Below are positions 1-9,052 of a stretch of 64,000 bases of DNA, piece by piece. The stretch is from Dictyobacter alpinus (lineage in GTDB: Bacteria; Chloroflexota; Ktedonobacteria; Ktedonobacterales; Ktedonobacteraceae): assembly GCF_003967575.1 (NCBI RefSeq), contig NZ_BIFT01000001.1:1054001-1118000 (forward strand), read 5' to 3'. How positions within the stretch are numbered: the first letter of the stretch is position 1; each line of letters opens with the position of its first letter. Both the position numbers and the translations under genes were made by a program. The notes beneath the pieces are model-generated. The model was not told where the DNA came from and did no database searches. It was given only the letters and a program-made list of their open reading frames with translations.

Positions 1-1259
1 CCGACAGAGATCTCCCAACCAGCCCCAATATCTGATAGAGAGACATGCTTTTTAATGTGAAGATTAGCATCCAGACTTAGGAGTTGTAGGGTACCAGCGA
101 CACGATCATACAATAAAATTTCCGAGGCTTTGCCACCAGAGAAATTTCCGATATGAATATCCAGGGTCGAGCCCCAACTGCCCGCAGGTGCGATAGTATC
201 ACCCAGTTCAACTAATGGGGACGCAGCATCAGGCACATGCAACAAATCATCGGATGGCTGACCATCAACCAGGTGGGGCCGCTCTTTTTGCGACGGCACC
301 CTTTGCTGATCCAATTTATAAATCTGAATAGCACCACGCTCGCGGTTGTATAGCAACAAATTGCTGGAACCATTGCCGCTAAAGTCCGCATTAAACTCTT
401 GATCAGATGAAGCCGGAGATAATCCTAAAGCAATCCGGTCACTGGTATAAGTAGCTGGCTGCTGCTGAGCAATAGTCGGGGTTGTTGTGTTTGTTGTGTT
501 TGTTGTACCTGTCGTAGTAGGATCATTGGTGGTTGTCGTAGTTGATGGATTATCAGCAGCAGTATTAGCCTGATTCACCGCAGCGACAGGATCACCAAAG
601 TTGCCCATACCTGGAAGCTTAGCAAACAGGTTCACATCAACTTTATGTGGGAAGTAAATAAAACGCAACTGACCATTCTGGTATTGAGGCTGATTAATGA
701 GTGAGACACGATAATTTTTGTCAGCATACATATATTTGGGGTCATTAAAGTTCTGGTACGTCACATCAAAACTAGAACCATCGTCACTGACAGAGGTCAC
801 AAAAGCCACATGTCCGGCGGGTCCAGATGCCCAGGCACCATCACCAATAGGAAAGACTGCAATCGAAGCCACACGTGGCGTTGTACCCACACTCAAGCCA
901 GAGCTCGATGCATCAATGGCCCAATCAGCTGCATTTCCCCAATTAACCGGTAGATTATACCCGAGCAAATGCCATTGCTCCCAGGCCCACCAGACGCAGT
1001 TTCCACCCAGTGGATAAGGGCCTGGACAGAGCATATAAGGATTACCATCCGGCGAAAAAAAGGAGCCGCCACACCAGGTGGGCACGTTCTGGACACGAGC
1101 CTGTGCACTTGTTGGTGTAACAACAAAAGGCGAGAATTGTACAAAGATGAGCAAACCAAGAAGAATTATGCCTACACTTTTTACCCACAAACGGCTACAA
1201 AAGTGGCCGCCCAACACACGTTTTGCCTTCAGCATCCTTCCCTGGGCTGAAACAAGCAT
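1..1259 (-). CDS. Exported CHAP-domain protein with FG-GAP-like C-terminal part (3' end outside window)
   Basis: The frame is open from an ATG at 1259 to the left edge (about 419 codons), so the C-terminus is missing. AGGAAGG lies about 11 bases before the ATG. Residues about 28-48 are a hydrophobic segment followed by a Ser-Ala-Gln-Ala stretch, which suggests a signal peptide or anchor. A CHAP amidase/endopeptidase-like domain follows: GGNCVWWAW with the probable nucleophile Cys88, and GPAGHVAFV with His150. After a Thr/Asn-rich linker (about 225-255) the sequence reads like FG-GAP/VCBS-type repeats (NADFSGNGSSNLLLYNR; HIGNFSGGKASEILLYDR). The likely role is peptidoglycan cleavage outside the membrane. 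The family call is from motifs only. A promoter and a structured leader lie upstream. Confidence 0.8.
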   Translation of the reverse strand, partial: MLVSAQGRMLKAKRVLGGHFCSRLWVKSVGIILLGLLIFVQFSPFVVTPTSAQARVQNVPTWCGGSFFSPDGNPYMLCPGPYPLGGNCVWWAWEQWHLLGYNLPVNWGNAADWAIDASSSGLSVGTTPRVASIAVFPIGDGAWASGPAGHVAFVTSVSDDGSSFDVTYQNFNDPKYMYADKNYRVSLINQPQYQNGQLRFIYFPHKVDVNLFAKLPGMGNFGDPVAAVNQANTAADNPSTTTTTNDPTTTGTTNTTNTTTPTIAQQQPATYTSDRIALGLSPASSDQEFNADFSGNGSSNLLLYNRERGAIQIYKLDQQRVPSQKERPHLVDGQPSDDLLHVPDAASPLVELGDTIAPAGSWGSTLDIHIGNFSGGKASEILLYDRVAGTLQLLSLDANLHIKKHVSLSDIGAGWEISV

Positions 1260-1337
1260 ACAGATCACACCTTCCTAAGAAATACAGGGATGGTAAAAAG
1301 ATAGTTGATCATTTCCCTGACATATCATAAAGGCAAA

Positions 1338-1405
1338 ATATATCAATGTATAGTATTTTCGGCACACAATAAAAGGTGTGCCATAAGACACACAGATTGA
1401 TATAT
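1338..1405 (-). promoter_or_regulatory. Nested stem-loop in leader of the CHAP gene
   Basis: A 10-bp outer helix (1338-1347 with 1396-1405) encloses a 7-bp hairpin (GGCACAC 1361-1367 with GTGTGCC 1376-1382). It lies between the predicted promoter and the CHAP start codon. It does not match the c-di-AMP or c-di-GMP riboswitch motifs I know, so its function is unknown. Confidence 0.45.
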
Positions 1406-1472
1406 TCACAGCAAAGGTAGCGGATAGTGGCATCGGGAATGGGATAAATAGACGTTCCCGGCACATAGAAAA

Positions 1473-1501
1473 ATTATAACATTGTAATTGTAGGGAATCA
1501 A
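1473..1501 (-). promoter_or_regulatory. Promoter for the CHAP gene
   Basis: On the minus strand TTGATT (1496-1501) and TATAAT (1473-1478) are separated by exactly 17 bases. This predicts a leader of about 200 nt before the CHAP start at 1259. Confidence 0.6.
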
Positions 1502-1613
1502 GACACCCCTCGCCGCCGTTAGTACTTACGTGCGCTCAAAGCGCCACCAATTCGTGCTCATCAAAATACCTCGCTCCATCATCCATATCAAGCATTTTTT
1601 TACCCAAAAGTGC

Positions 1614-1642
1614 TTGACAATAAGTGCGATCAATGCTATTAT
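1614..1642 (+). promoter_or_regulatory. Promoter for the tRNA-Val pair
   Basis: TTGACA (1614-1619), a 17-base spacer and TATTAT (1637-1642). The expected start point is around 1649, just before the first tRNA at 1655. Confidence 0.75.
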
Positions 1643-1654
1643 TGTCTGCGTTGA

Positions 1655-1728
<74 letters not shown>

Positions 1729-1749
1729 CTAAAAACTTATGTATTTCCT

Positions 1750-1824
<75 letters not shown>

Positions 1825-1826
<2 letters not shown>

Positions 1827-1880
1827 TACAAAAAGAGCGCTCCTACTTTTCATGAAAAGTAGGAGCGCTCTTTTTGTATG
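1825..1880. terminator. Bidirectional terminator, perfect 56-bp palindrome
   Basis: The two 28-base halves are exact reverse complements, rich in GAGCGCTCC, with A/T runs on the outer sides giving a U tract in both directions. It lies between the rightward tRNA-Val pair and the leftward S53 peptidase gene and can serve both. Confidence 0.85.
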
Positions 1881-1963
1881 CTCCCATGTTACTTGAATAG
1901 AAAAAGGTCTCTTCCCTGAGATTGATGCCCCTGGAATCGAGCCAGGGACATCAGAACCGTAAG

Positions 1964-3376
1964 CTATTTCAAGGTTGCTGTCTGGGCATCAAATTCGTGA
2001 GCGTGCGCTCCACCGGTTAAGAGAACCAGCAGAGGTACAAACTTGGAAACGATTGGTGTGCCCCAGCCAGTTGTAGCATCCCAACCCTTTTTGGCGTCAT
2101 ACCCTGGAATCGTTACTGTATTACCAGCATCGTCCGTAAAGGTGTAGGTATTGTTGCCGGTTGTGATGTCATGGAATGTGGCGGAATAGATGCTCGGAAT
2201 ACGACCGAAGAGCAGGTAAACAACAGGATTGATGAAACCAACGCGCTTGTTACCAAGCTGGCTGGCCAGAGCTGCGATACCAGCCCACTGTGGGGAACCC
2301 GCGCTGGTGCCACCAAAGATGAGGACAACGCCAGGACCATAACCGCTATCTGATGTGACGGTCAGGACACCACCGTTAATGGCGGCGTTGTAAGCTACAT
2401 CGGGTACACCTCGGCCCTTGCCAGGAATGTTGGCCAGACCATACTGATAGAATGGTTTGCGATAAACTGTGCTGAAACCACCGCCTGTACCGGCACCGTA
2501 TTGTGGCTCGTTCCAGGTGGTCTCACTCTGATAAGCGCCTGTAACCGCGTCGGCTACCAGCTGCGTACCACCAACACCAGTTACGAATGGATCGTTAGCT
2601 GGTGAAGAAGCAGAAAGGATATATGAGCTATTATCACAGGAAGGCTGAGCAGCACCCTGGTCACCGGCAGAAGCGAACAGTGTGATGTTTTTGCGGGTAG
2701 CAGCCTCGAATGCTTTATGCCATTTCTGTGTGGTTGCGGCATCCAGACAACTCTCAGCTTCACCAAAGCTCATCGAAATGGTATCACCCAGATTGTGATC
2801 AACCGCATATTGGAATGAAGCGACCAGATCATTGTCATCGCTACTCTTGGCCAGCACCAGATTGATTGTGGCATCTGGAGCAACAGCATGCGACCACTCA
2901 ACGTCCAGAGCAATCTCACCAGCCCACCCGGACTGTAACTCGCTACCATCAAATGGAGTGATTGTGCCCTGCCCAGGGATGATATTGAGGGTGGTATCAT
3001 TCAAGCCAAAAGCCTGATCAAATGCATGTAGATCATCCTGAATGTGGGGGGCACTGTAAGCATCCAGGATCACAATGGAGCGACCTTTGCCGGTGATACC
3101 CTTATCCAACAGTGGCTGAATGCTATATGCATTACGGATCTGCTTGGGTCCATAACAACGTACGGGGGCAGTATTCGATTGGCACCTGAAAGTTGTATCT
3201 TGTACTGTTCCCGCATAAATATGATGGGGATTCACTACCGAATGTGGATTGGCATGACTCGATGTATGAGCATCCACGGTTTGTGCTGCGGCGCCAGATG
3301 CCAACAACGCTAAGAGAAGTGCGCAGGCAAAAAGGCCATACAGCATCTCAGGAGCTACCATACGTCTTTGCGTCAT
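1964..3376 (-). CDS. Secreted S53 (sedolisin/kumamolisin-type) serine-carboxyl peptidase
   Basis: 470 residues with a strong GGAGG 7 bases before the ATG. An N-terminal hydrophobic stretch (about 11-31, ending GAAAQ) is a likely signal peptide. Sedolisin catalytic residues are visible: Glu154 and Asp158 in GEIALDVEW, Asp239 in SAGDQG (oxyanion), and Ser358 in GGTSAGSP. The C-terminal HDITTGNN and DATTGWGTP match the calcium site. The family hydrolyses proteins outside the cell, usually at acid pH. Only about 45 residues separate the signal peptide from the catalytic domain, so the usual pro-domain of some 190 residues is absent. It stands alone and is convergent with the tRNA-Val pair. Confidence 0.92.
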   Translation of the reverse strand: MTQRRMVAPEMLYGLFACALLLALLASGAAAQTVDAHTSSHANPHSVVNPHHIYAGTVQDTTFRCQSNTAPVRCYGPKQIRNAYSIQPLLDKGITGKGRSIVILDAYSAPHIQDDLHAFDQAFGLNDTTLNIIPGQGTITPFDGSELQSGWAGEIALDVEWSHAVAPDATINLVLAKSSDDNDLVASFQYAVDHNLGDTISMSFGEAESCLDAATTQKWHKAFEAATRKNITLFASAGDQGAAQPSCDNSSYILSASSPANDPFVTGVGGTQLVADAVTGAYQSETTWNEPQYGAGTGGGFSTVYRKPFYQYGLANIPGKGRGVPDVAYNAAINGGVLTVTSDSGYGPGVVLIFGGTSAGSPQWAGIAALASQLGNKRVGFINPVVYLLFGRIPSIYSATFHDITTGNNTYTFTDDAGNTVTIPGYDAKKGWDATTGWGTPIVSKFVPLLVLLTGGAHAHEFDAQTATLK

Positions 3377-3940
3377 AAGATATCCTCCATACTTTAAATA
3401 ATATAGTTAAAAGTGTCTATAGGGAAGAGCTACTTCTTAAGTATAGAAGATATTATCTAAATTTGCTAGCTAAAAAGCATAGAAATATTTACAAATAGGA
3501 ATTATTGGACATATATGATTACTATGCAGTAAATAAATGGAAGATATATATACGTAAAAAAACGTATTGATACAAGCTGAAATGATGCTTAAAGTCAGGA
3601 CTATAGATAGAATTTAGCGGGCAATAGAAAGACAAGTAAGAAGAAGGTACTATTCTACAATTTTATGTAACTTTAGCATGGCTGCATAAAGAATAGTGGA
3701 GTGGAACAAATTCAATGGGGCAAAAGAAGCTACCTTGAAACCTCATGTATTGCGGCTCTACTACCTTTTCGTGTAGAGTGAAATGTGAAAACGCTCATGA
3801 GCAGCTTGATTATTTTAATATACACAAAAACAATAATAAAAATTACATACGGCGTTAACTACTATACTATGTCATCTTTCATAACGCTCTCTGCAAATTT
3901 TAAAACATTACCTCTTTTTGAGGCGAAAAATGGTAAGTGC
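3377..3940. other. AT-rich intergenic region
   Basis: No convincing gene. Upstream of the peptidase the minus strand carries a TATACT element but no clear partner. A small hairpin (CTCTAC/GTAGAG) occurs near 3758-3780. Short open frames here overlap the following terminator and have no codon signal. Confidence 0.5.
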
Positions 3941-3960
3941 GTGCCGCAGGCGCGAGGTGG
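3941..3960 (-). repeat. Short motif shared with the 58-bp palindrome elements
   Basis: Read on the minus strand it is CCACCTCGCGCCTGCGGCAC, nearly identical to the conserved flank at about 13547-13565 and 18683-18700. Here it sits on the opposite side of a strong hairpin (3963-4011). Confidence 0.4.
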
Positions 3961-3961
3961 A

Positions 3962-4011
3962 AAAAAAGTCGCTGCTGGCGTCTTTTTTTCAAGCGCCAGC
4001 AGCGACTTTTT
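3962..4011 (-). terminator. Terminator of the ispG operon
   Basis: An 18-bp perfect stem (3963-3980 with 3994-4011), loop of 13, with a U run on the minus strand, directly downstream of ispG. The AT ends would also allow termination from the other side. Confidence 0.85.
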
Positions 4012-4029
4012 ATAGTTTAAATCTATTGT

Positions 4030-5268
4030 TTATGCACGTGGTAACATGGGGATGTTCATACCTTCATCGCGGGTACGATGCGTACCGGCAGTGTCTTTAA
4101 TACCACCCTCAGGATATACCACTTTGGCTTCGGCCTCAGGCAACAGGCTAGCAACCTCTTTCAGAACAGCATCCAGGAACTGATTTTCAGGAACAGTCCT
4201 GACTACCTGTCCTTTACGGAAGATAACGCCTTTCCCTTTTCCGCCAGCAAGACCAACATCAGCATCGCGGGACTCGCCAGGGCCGTTGACGACACAACCC
4301 ATAACCGCCACCTGGATGGGTGTCTGGACTTTTGAGAGTCGCTTTTCAACTTCGTTGGCGACACTGATCACATCAATCTCAACACGACCACAAGAGGGGC
4401 AAGAGACGAAGGTGACACCACGGTTACGCAACTCTAGCGAACGCAGAATCTCAAAGGCAACAGGAATCTCTTCCTCAGGTTCAGCACTCAAGCTAACGCG
4501 CAGTGTGTCACCAATACCATCAGCCAGCAGCATGCTCAGTCCGACAGATGACTTGACCGCGCCAGTTACCAGGGTACCGGCCTCAGTAATGCCCAGGTGA
4601 AGGGGATAGTCGGAACGCTCTGAGAAACGGCGGTAGGCTTCTACTGCCGTCAAGACTGTTGAGGATTTCAGAGAGACATCGATATTATGGTAATCCAGTT
4701 CCTCACACCAGCTAATATATTCTAAAGCACGCGTAACCATGCGCTCGGCTAGATGCTCACGCTCAAGACGGCGAGCCTCAGCTGGATCCGAACGCTCAAG
4801 GGTACCATCATCGCGCAGGCGCACCTGTACACGTTGCATCTGAGCAGCCTTGTCCAAAGCATCGATCGAACCCGAGTTAACACCAATACGCATCGCAATA
4901 TCGCGCTCTTTGGCCGCCAGCACAATCTTCTCCAATGACTTACGGCCCTGCAAAAGATTACCAGGATTGATACGTACTTTATCGATTCCCTGACGAATCG
5001 CCTCTAATGCTAATTCAGGATTATAATGAACATCCGCAATCAGTGGAATCTTGATACGTTTCTTAATCTCACTTAAAACAACTGCGTCTTCCATCTCAGG
5101 CACAGCCACACGTATCAGTTCACAACCAACATCCTGCAAACGTTCAATCTGCGCAACAGTAGATTCAACATCACGTGTATAGGTGGTGGTCATAGATTGA
5201 ACGGAAATTGGTGCATCGCCACCGATTGCAACATTACCTACATGTATTTGTCGTGTTTTTTTTCGCAT
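4030..5268 (-). CDS. ispG: 4-hydroxy-3-methylbut-2-enyl diphosphate synthase (IspG/GcpE)
   Basis: Penultimate enzyme of the MEP isoprenoid pathway, converting MEcPP to HMBPP with a [4Fe-4S] cluster. Family hallmarks: VGNVAIGGDAPISVQSMT near the N-terminus, the cluster ligands Cys290 and Cys293 in SCPSCG, Cys325 in GCVVNGPGE, and Glu332 just after. A 412-residue start at the ATG at 5268 is preferred because the family starts near this point; a GTG at 5313 would add 15 residues and overlap rseP. rseP ends 20 bases upstream, so they are probably cotranscribed. A terminator follows. The core has an Arg/Glu-rich stretch (about 145-178), seen in other long bacterial forms. Confidence 0.95.
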   Translation of the reverse strand: MRKKTRQIHVGNVAIGGDAPISVQSMTTTYTRDVESTVAQIERLQDVGCELIRVAVPEMEDAVVLSEIKKRIKIPLIADVHYNPELALEAIRQGIDKVRINPGNLLQGRKSLEKIVLAAKERDIAMRIGVNSGSIDALDKAAQMQRVQVRLRDDGTLERSDPAEARRLEREHLAERMVTRALEYISWCEELDYHNIDVSLKSSTVLTAVEAYRRFSERSDYPLHLGITEAGTLVTGAVKSSVGLSMLLADGIGDTLRVSLSAEPEEEIPVAFEILRSLELRNRGVTFVSCPSCGRVEIDVISVANEVEKRLSKVQTPIQVAVMGCVVNGPGESRDADVGLAGGKGKGVIFRKGQVVRTVPENQFLDAVLKEVASLLPEAEAKVVYPEGGIKDTAGTHRTRDEGMNIPMLPRA

Positions 5269-5287
5269 AATTGAAAGTAAACTCCGT

Positions 5288-6490
5288 TTAGCCGTTCCAA
5301 TGCATGAGATCACTCACCGTGACCACAACCATGAGAACTAATAGTAATGCAAAGCCAACAAGATTAATAAGCCCCTCGCGCTCGGGTTTCAAGCGTTTAC
5401 CACCACGTAAAATCTCAATTAATATAAGAAAGACGCGTCCGCCATCCAAAGCGGGGAAGGGTAAAATGTTAAAAATTGCTAAATTCAAACTTAAAGCGGC
5501 CGTCAGACTTAAAATGGGCCACCAACCGACAACAGGGGTCTGCTCTGCGACGGTCTGTGTAACTTGAGCAATGCCGACAGGTCCAGAAAATTGTGGTTGA
5601 ATAGCCCCAATGATCATTTTTCCAATAATAGTCAGGTATTGACGAATAAAGTCAAATGTATGCTGGATACCTCTAAATGGTGCCTCCCATAACGGATAGT
5701 GCATAATCACGGTTTTGCTACCAACCCCCATGGCACCCTCACCCTGGGCTGGACGGGCACGCGCATTAACGGTGATAGCGACCGGAGCCGATGCTTTTGG
5801 ATGACGTACCGTTAAATGAATCGGCACCTTGGCATTTTTACCACCATCCGCCTTGATCGCATTTGTGACGGCGGTATACATCTCAGAGAAATCTTTGACC
5901 GCCTTCCCATTTACCGTCAGCACCGTATCATCAGCACGCAATCCAGCCGCGGCCGCCGGTGAATTCGGTTGGACCGAGCCAATCATTGCGGTCGGCGACA
6001 CCACAGGCTCGCCCAGACCATATGCAACGGTAAAAAGGATTATACCCAGTAAAAAATTCATAAAGACGCCAGCGCAAAGTACGATAATGCGTTTGCTGGC
6101 CGTCTTGGCCGCAAAGCTACCTTCATCGTAGCGCCCCTGATCATCCACTGTATCGCCACTCTCACCAGCCATGCGCACAAAGCCTCCCAGTGGCAAGAGA
6201 TTAAACGAATAGAGTGTGCGCTCAGGTTTAGGCGCGCTCTGATCAACACTGGCATTACCAAAGGGATCTTGAATACTGCTGGTATCGACAACGGAACTTC
6301 CCCGGCCAAACCATAGCACCTCCCAACCTCCCCGCTCACGCTTACGTACACTCACCACATTAGGAGGAAAGCCCATACCGAACTCTTCAACCCGAATGCC
6401 AGCCCACTTCGCCGCCATAAAATGCCCAAGCTCGTGAACAAACACAAGTAATCCCAAAACCGGAATAACCGCGAGTATATACCAGCTCAT
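5288..6490 (-). CDS. rseP: Site-2 intramembrane zinc metalloprotease RseP
   Basis: 400 residues. Residues 19-23 are the zinc motif HELGH in the first membrane helix. A PDZ domain follows a central membrane segment (about 165-240; SVQPNSPAAAAGLRADD). The C-terminal NILPFPALDGGRV is the LDG motif that supplies the third zinc ligand. The family cleaves membrane-embedded anti-sigma factors or signal peptide remnants. It lies between dxr and ispG, a position close to that in many bacteria (dxr-rseP-ispG), which supports operon membership. The stretch of about 70 residues after the first helix, up to the second, is longer than in the shortest homologues. Confidence 0.95.
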   Translation of the reverse strand: MSWYILAVIPVLGLLVFVHELGHFMAAKWAGIRVEEFGMGFPPNVVSVRKRERGGWEVLWFGRGSSVVDTSSIQDPFGNASVDQSAPKPERTLYSFNLLPLGGFVRMAGESGDTVDDQGRYDEGSFAAKTASKRIIVLCAGVFMNFLLGIILFTVAYGLGEPVVSPTAMIGSVQPNSPAAAAGLRADDTVLTVNGKAVKDFSEMYTAVTNAIKADGGKNAKVPIHLTVRHPKASAPVAITVNARARPAQGEGAMGVGSKTVIMHYPLWEAPFRGIQHTFDFIRQYLTIIGKMIIGAIQPQFSGPVGIAQVTQTVAEQTPVVGWWPILSLTAALSLNLAIFNILPFPALDGGRVFLILIEILRGGKRLKPEREGLINLVGFALLLVLMVVVTVSDLMHWNG

Positions 6491-6619
6491 CCCATTTTCC
6501 TTTACTCAGCATACGCTCATTTACAGTATCTTGCCATCCAATCGTTAAGCAACATTGCTCATTATGCATGGGTAGCATTCACGATTGTTTTTATTTGCTT
6601 CATGATAGCCCATTGCCGT

Positions 6620-7795
6620 CTAAGCACGCTTCTTCCACAATTCGCGAACCGTGCGGCGCGCCCAGCTACAAGCATCCAGGGTAGCAGCTACATTTGGCTG
6701 CTCAATGGATTGATGCCGCTCCAGAGCCGCCTCAATCAACTGCGCAATTTCCAGATAGCTAATTTTCCCAGCCAGGAACAACTCAACGGCCTCCTCATCA
6801 GCTCCCACCAGAACACATGGATAGGTACCACCACGTTTGCCAGCCTCTACGGCCAGATGGAAACAAGGGAAACGCTCAAGGTCCAGGCTCTCAAAATGAA
6901 GAGACGCGACATCAGCCCAGCGCAACTCACGAATAAAGTCCGTCTGCGCGGCATCCAGGCGCTCAGGATAAGCCAGAGCATTCATAATGGGGAGGTGCAT
7001 ACTTGGTAGGCTGGCCTGCATCTTCACCGAACCATCAATGAACTCGACCATTGAGTGGATAATACTTTCAGGATGTACAACCACTTCCATCTTCTCATAT
7101 GGTACACCAAAGAGCCAATGGGACTCAATCACTTCAAGGGCTTTATTCATCAATGTGGCGCTATCAATGGTAATTTTTGGCCCCATACTCCAGGTGGGAT
7201 GGGCCAGAGCTTGCTTGACCGTGACAGACTTTAGCTCCTCTAATGGAGTTGAGCGGAAGGGACCACCCGATGCGGTCAATAGCAGGCGATGAATGGAATT
7301 TGTTTCTTCACCCCGCAAGCATTGCCAGATAGCGCTATGCTCACTATCAATGGGATAAATGGGTACCCCAACGCGTTGTGCGGCCTGAGTAACCAGGTGA
7401 CCGGCCATCACCAGCGTCTCTTTATTGGCCAGCGCAATCGTCTTACCGGCACCAATCGCCGCCAGCGTAGGCATCAGCCCAACCAAACCTGAGGTAGCCG
7501 CCACGACGATGTCTGCATCTCCATGGGTAGCAACAGCCAGTAGACCTTGCTCTCCAATTAAGGCCTGTGGCAACAAGGCACGTGCCTTGGCCTCAACCTC
7601 AGGAGTATCCGCGAAACAGGTCACCAGATCAGGTTGAAACTCCTGAACTTGCTGGACCAGCAGATCCACATTGCTGCGCGCAGCTATAGCGACAACACGA
7701 AAATGCTCAGGAAAGCGTCGCACAACATCCAGGGTTTGTCGCCCAATTGAGCCTGTACTTCCTAATAAAGCAATACGTTTAGGGAACGTTGTCAT
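6620..7795 (-). CDS. dxr: 1-deoxy-D-xylulose 5-phosphate reductoisomerase
   Basis: Catalyses the NADPH-dependent conversion of DXP to MEP, the first committed MEP step. RIALLGSTGSIG at the N-terminus is the dinucleotide-binding motif; ALANKETLVMAG, IDSEHSAIWQ and LTASGGPFR are the metal and substrate motifs. The ATG at 7795 gives 391 residues, close to the usual length, and puts the nucleotide motif at residue 6. A GTG at 7831 would add 12 residues unlike the family. rseP follows after a 129-base gap. Confidence 0.95.
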   Translation of the reverse strand: MTTFPKRIALLGSTGSIGRQTLDVVRRFPEHFRVVAIAARSNVDLLVQQVQEFQPDLVTCFADTPEVEAKARALLPQALIGEQGLLAVATHGDADIVVAATSGLVGLMPTLAAIGAGKTIALANKETLVMAGHLVTQAAQRVGVPIYPIDSEHSAIWQCLRGEETNSIHRLLLTASGGPFRSTPLEELKSVTVKQALAHPTWSMGPKITIDSATLMNKALEVIESHWLFGVPYEKMEVVVHPESIIHSMVEFIDGSVKMQASLPSMHLPIMNALAYPERLDAAQTDFIRELRWADVASLHFESLDLERFPCFHLAVEAGKRGGTYPCVLVGADEEAVELFLAGKISYLEIAQLIEAALERHQSIEQPNVAATLDACSWARRTVRELWKKRA

Positions 7796-7967
7796 GAAAT
7801 TTAACCTATGAAAATATTGTAACGTACCCACACATGATATGGGTTACGAAGTCATTTAAACTCTCAACCAGATTATAGCATGTACGGATCAATGCATCAG
7901 CAGGTATGAAAAAACAGGACATTTCTGCCATTCCCCGCTAGTAACTTCAGCAATCCTGCACCATATA

Positions 7968-8882
7968 TTAGTGAAAAAACAGAGAAAACACATACACGAT
8001 AAACACAGCAAAAAGCAAGCTATCGATACGATCCAGCATGCCGCCATGTCCTGGCATGATCTGTCCACTATCTTTTACATGCATCTGGCGCTTGATCAAA
8101 GATTCGGCGAGATCGCCTAGCGTGGCGGAGATACCTACTAAGAGGCCCAGTAAAATAGCCAGATACCAGGGAACCCCTAATGGCACCACCGTAAGCAGCA
8201 AACAAGCGATCACTGAAAGAAGCAGACCACCAGCCACACCTTCCCACGTTTTAGCAGGACTGATATGGGGGGCCAGTTTATGGCGTCCAAAGTAGCGACC
8301 AGCAAAAAAGGCCGCGCCATCAAAGCCCCAGACACCAAGCAGGGTCCCCAGAAGCCACCAGACACCACGGGGAAGCGTCACCCAATAGCCAGTCATCAGA
8401 TGCAGATTGCTGACCTCATAGCCACGCAACAATAAGAAATAGCTCATCGACCAGCCCAGGTAAACAGGAACCGCCAGCGTCAGGGCCCAATCCACCATTG
8501 TTCCTTCTAATTGCTTACGCATAAAAAGCCAGCAAAAAGAAATCACCAGCGAAGCCCCGATACCTACTTGAAGAATGAGTATACGTTGGGCTGGAAACAT
8601 GGCCGAGCCCAAAAAAAGTAACGACAGGCCATAACTGATCCAGACAAGTGGACGATAGCCCGCCTTGAATAACATGGTGTGAAGTTCAAGCGTGCCCAAT
8701 ACTGTTACCAATAGACAGGCGACAAAAGCCCACCAGCCTCCAAACCAGACAAAGAGGAGCACGATAGGCATCGCAACTCCTGCGGTCAGCCAGCGCTGCC
8801 CCACAGATGCGTTCCCTTTTTGCTCGGGTTCAATGGAACCCTCTTTACTATGCTGTTTACTTGTGCCTTGCAAACAATTCAC
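7968..8882 (-). CDS. cdsA: Phosphatidate cytidylyltransferase (CDP-diglyceride synthase)
   Basis: An integral membrane enzyme making CDP-diacylglycerol for phospholipid synthesis. About eight membrane segments fill residues 30-304. The C-terminal family signature is intact: SLIKRQMHVKD, then PGHGGMLDRID. The protein is somewhat longer than average because of a polar N-terminus of about 28 residues. The start is a GTG at 8882 preceded by GAGGAA only 2-3 bases away, so the true start may be slightly further in. It lies between uppS and dxr in the same orientation. Confidence 0.93.
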   Translation of the reverse strand: MNCLQGTSKQHSKEGSIEPEQKGNASVGQRWLTAGVAMPIVLLFVWFGGWWAFVACLLVTVLGTLELHTMLFKAGYRPLVWISYGLSLLFLGSAMFPAQRILILQVGIGASLVISFCWLFMRKQLEGTMVDWALTLAVPVYLGWSMSYFLLLRGYEVSNLHLMTGYWVTLPRGVWWLLGTLLGVWGFDGAAFFAGRYFGRHKLAPHISPAKTWEGVAGGLLLSVIACLLLTVVPLGVPWYLAILLGLLVGISATLGDLAESLIKRQMHVKDSGQIMPGHGGMLDRIDSLLFAVFIVYVFSLFFH

Positions 8883-9052
8883 TTCCTCAGTCGAGCTATG
8901 CTTATTTTATCATACACAAAGAGATGCTGTTCCACCACCTGCGCTACCCATCCCATAGAGTATCTTTTACAGACGAGAAATGCGCAACAGCACACAAAAA
9001 AAGAATACGCAGAGCTATGGCTGGTGGTCTCTACGTATTCTATCACTGTTTT

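Noticed and set aside
1275..1466. 63-codon frame upstream of the CHAP gene
   Set aside because: Coincides with the structured leader and has no initiation signals.
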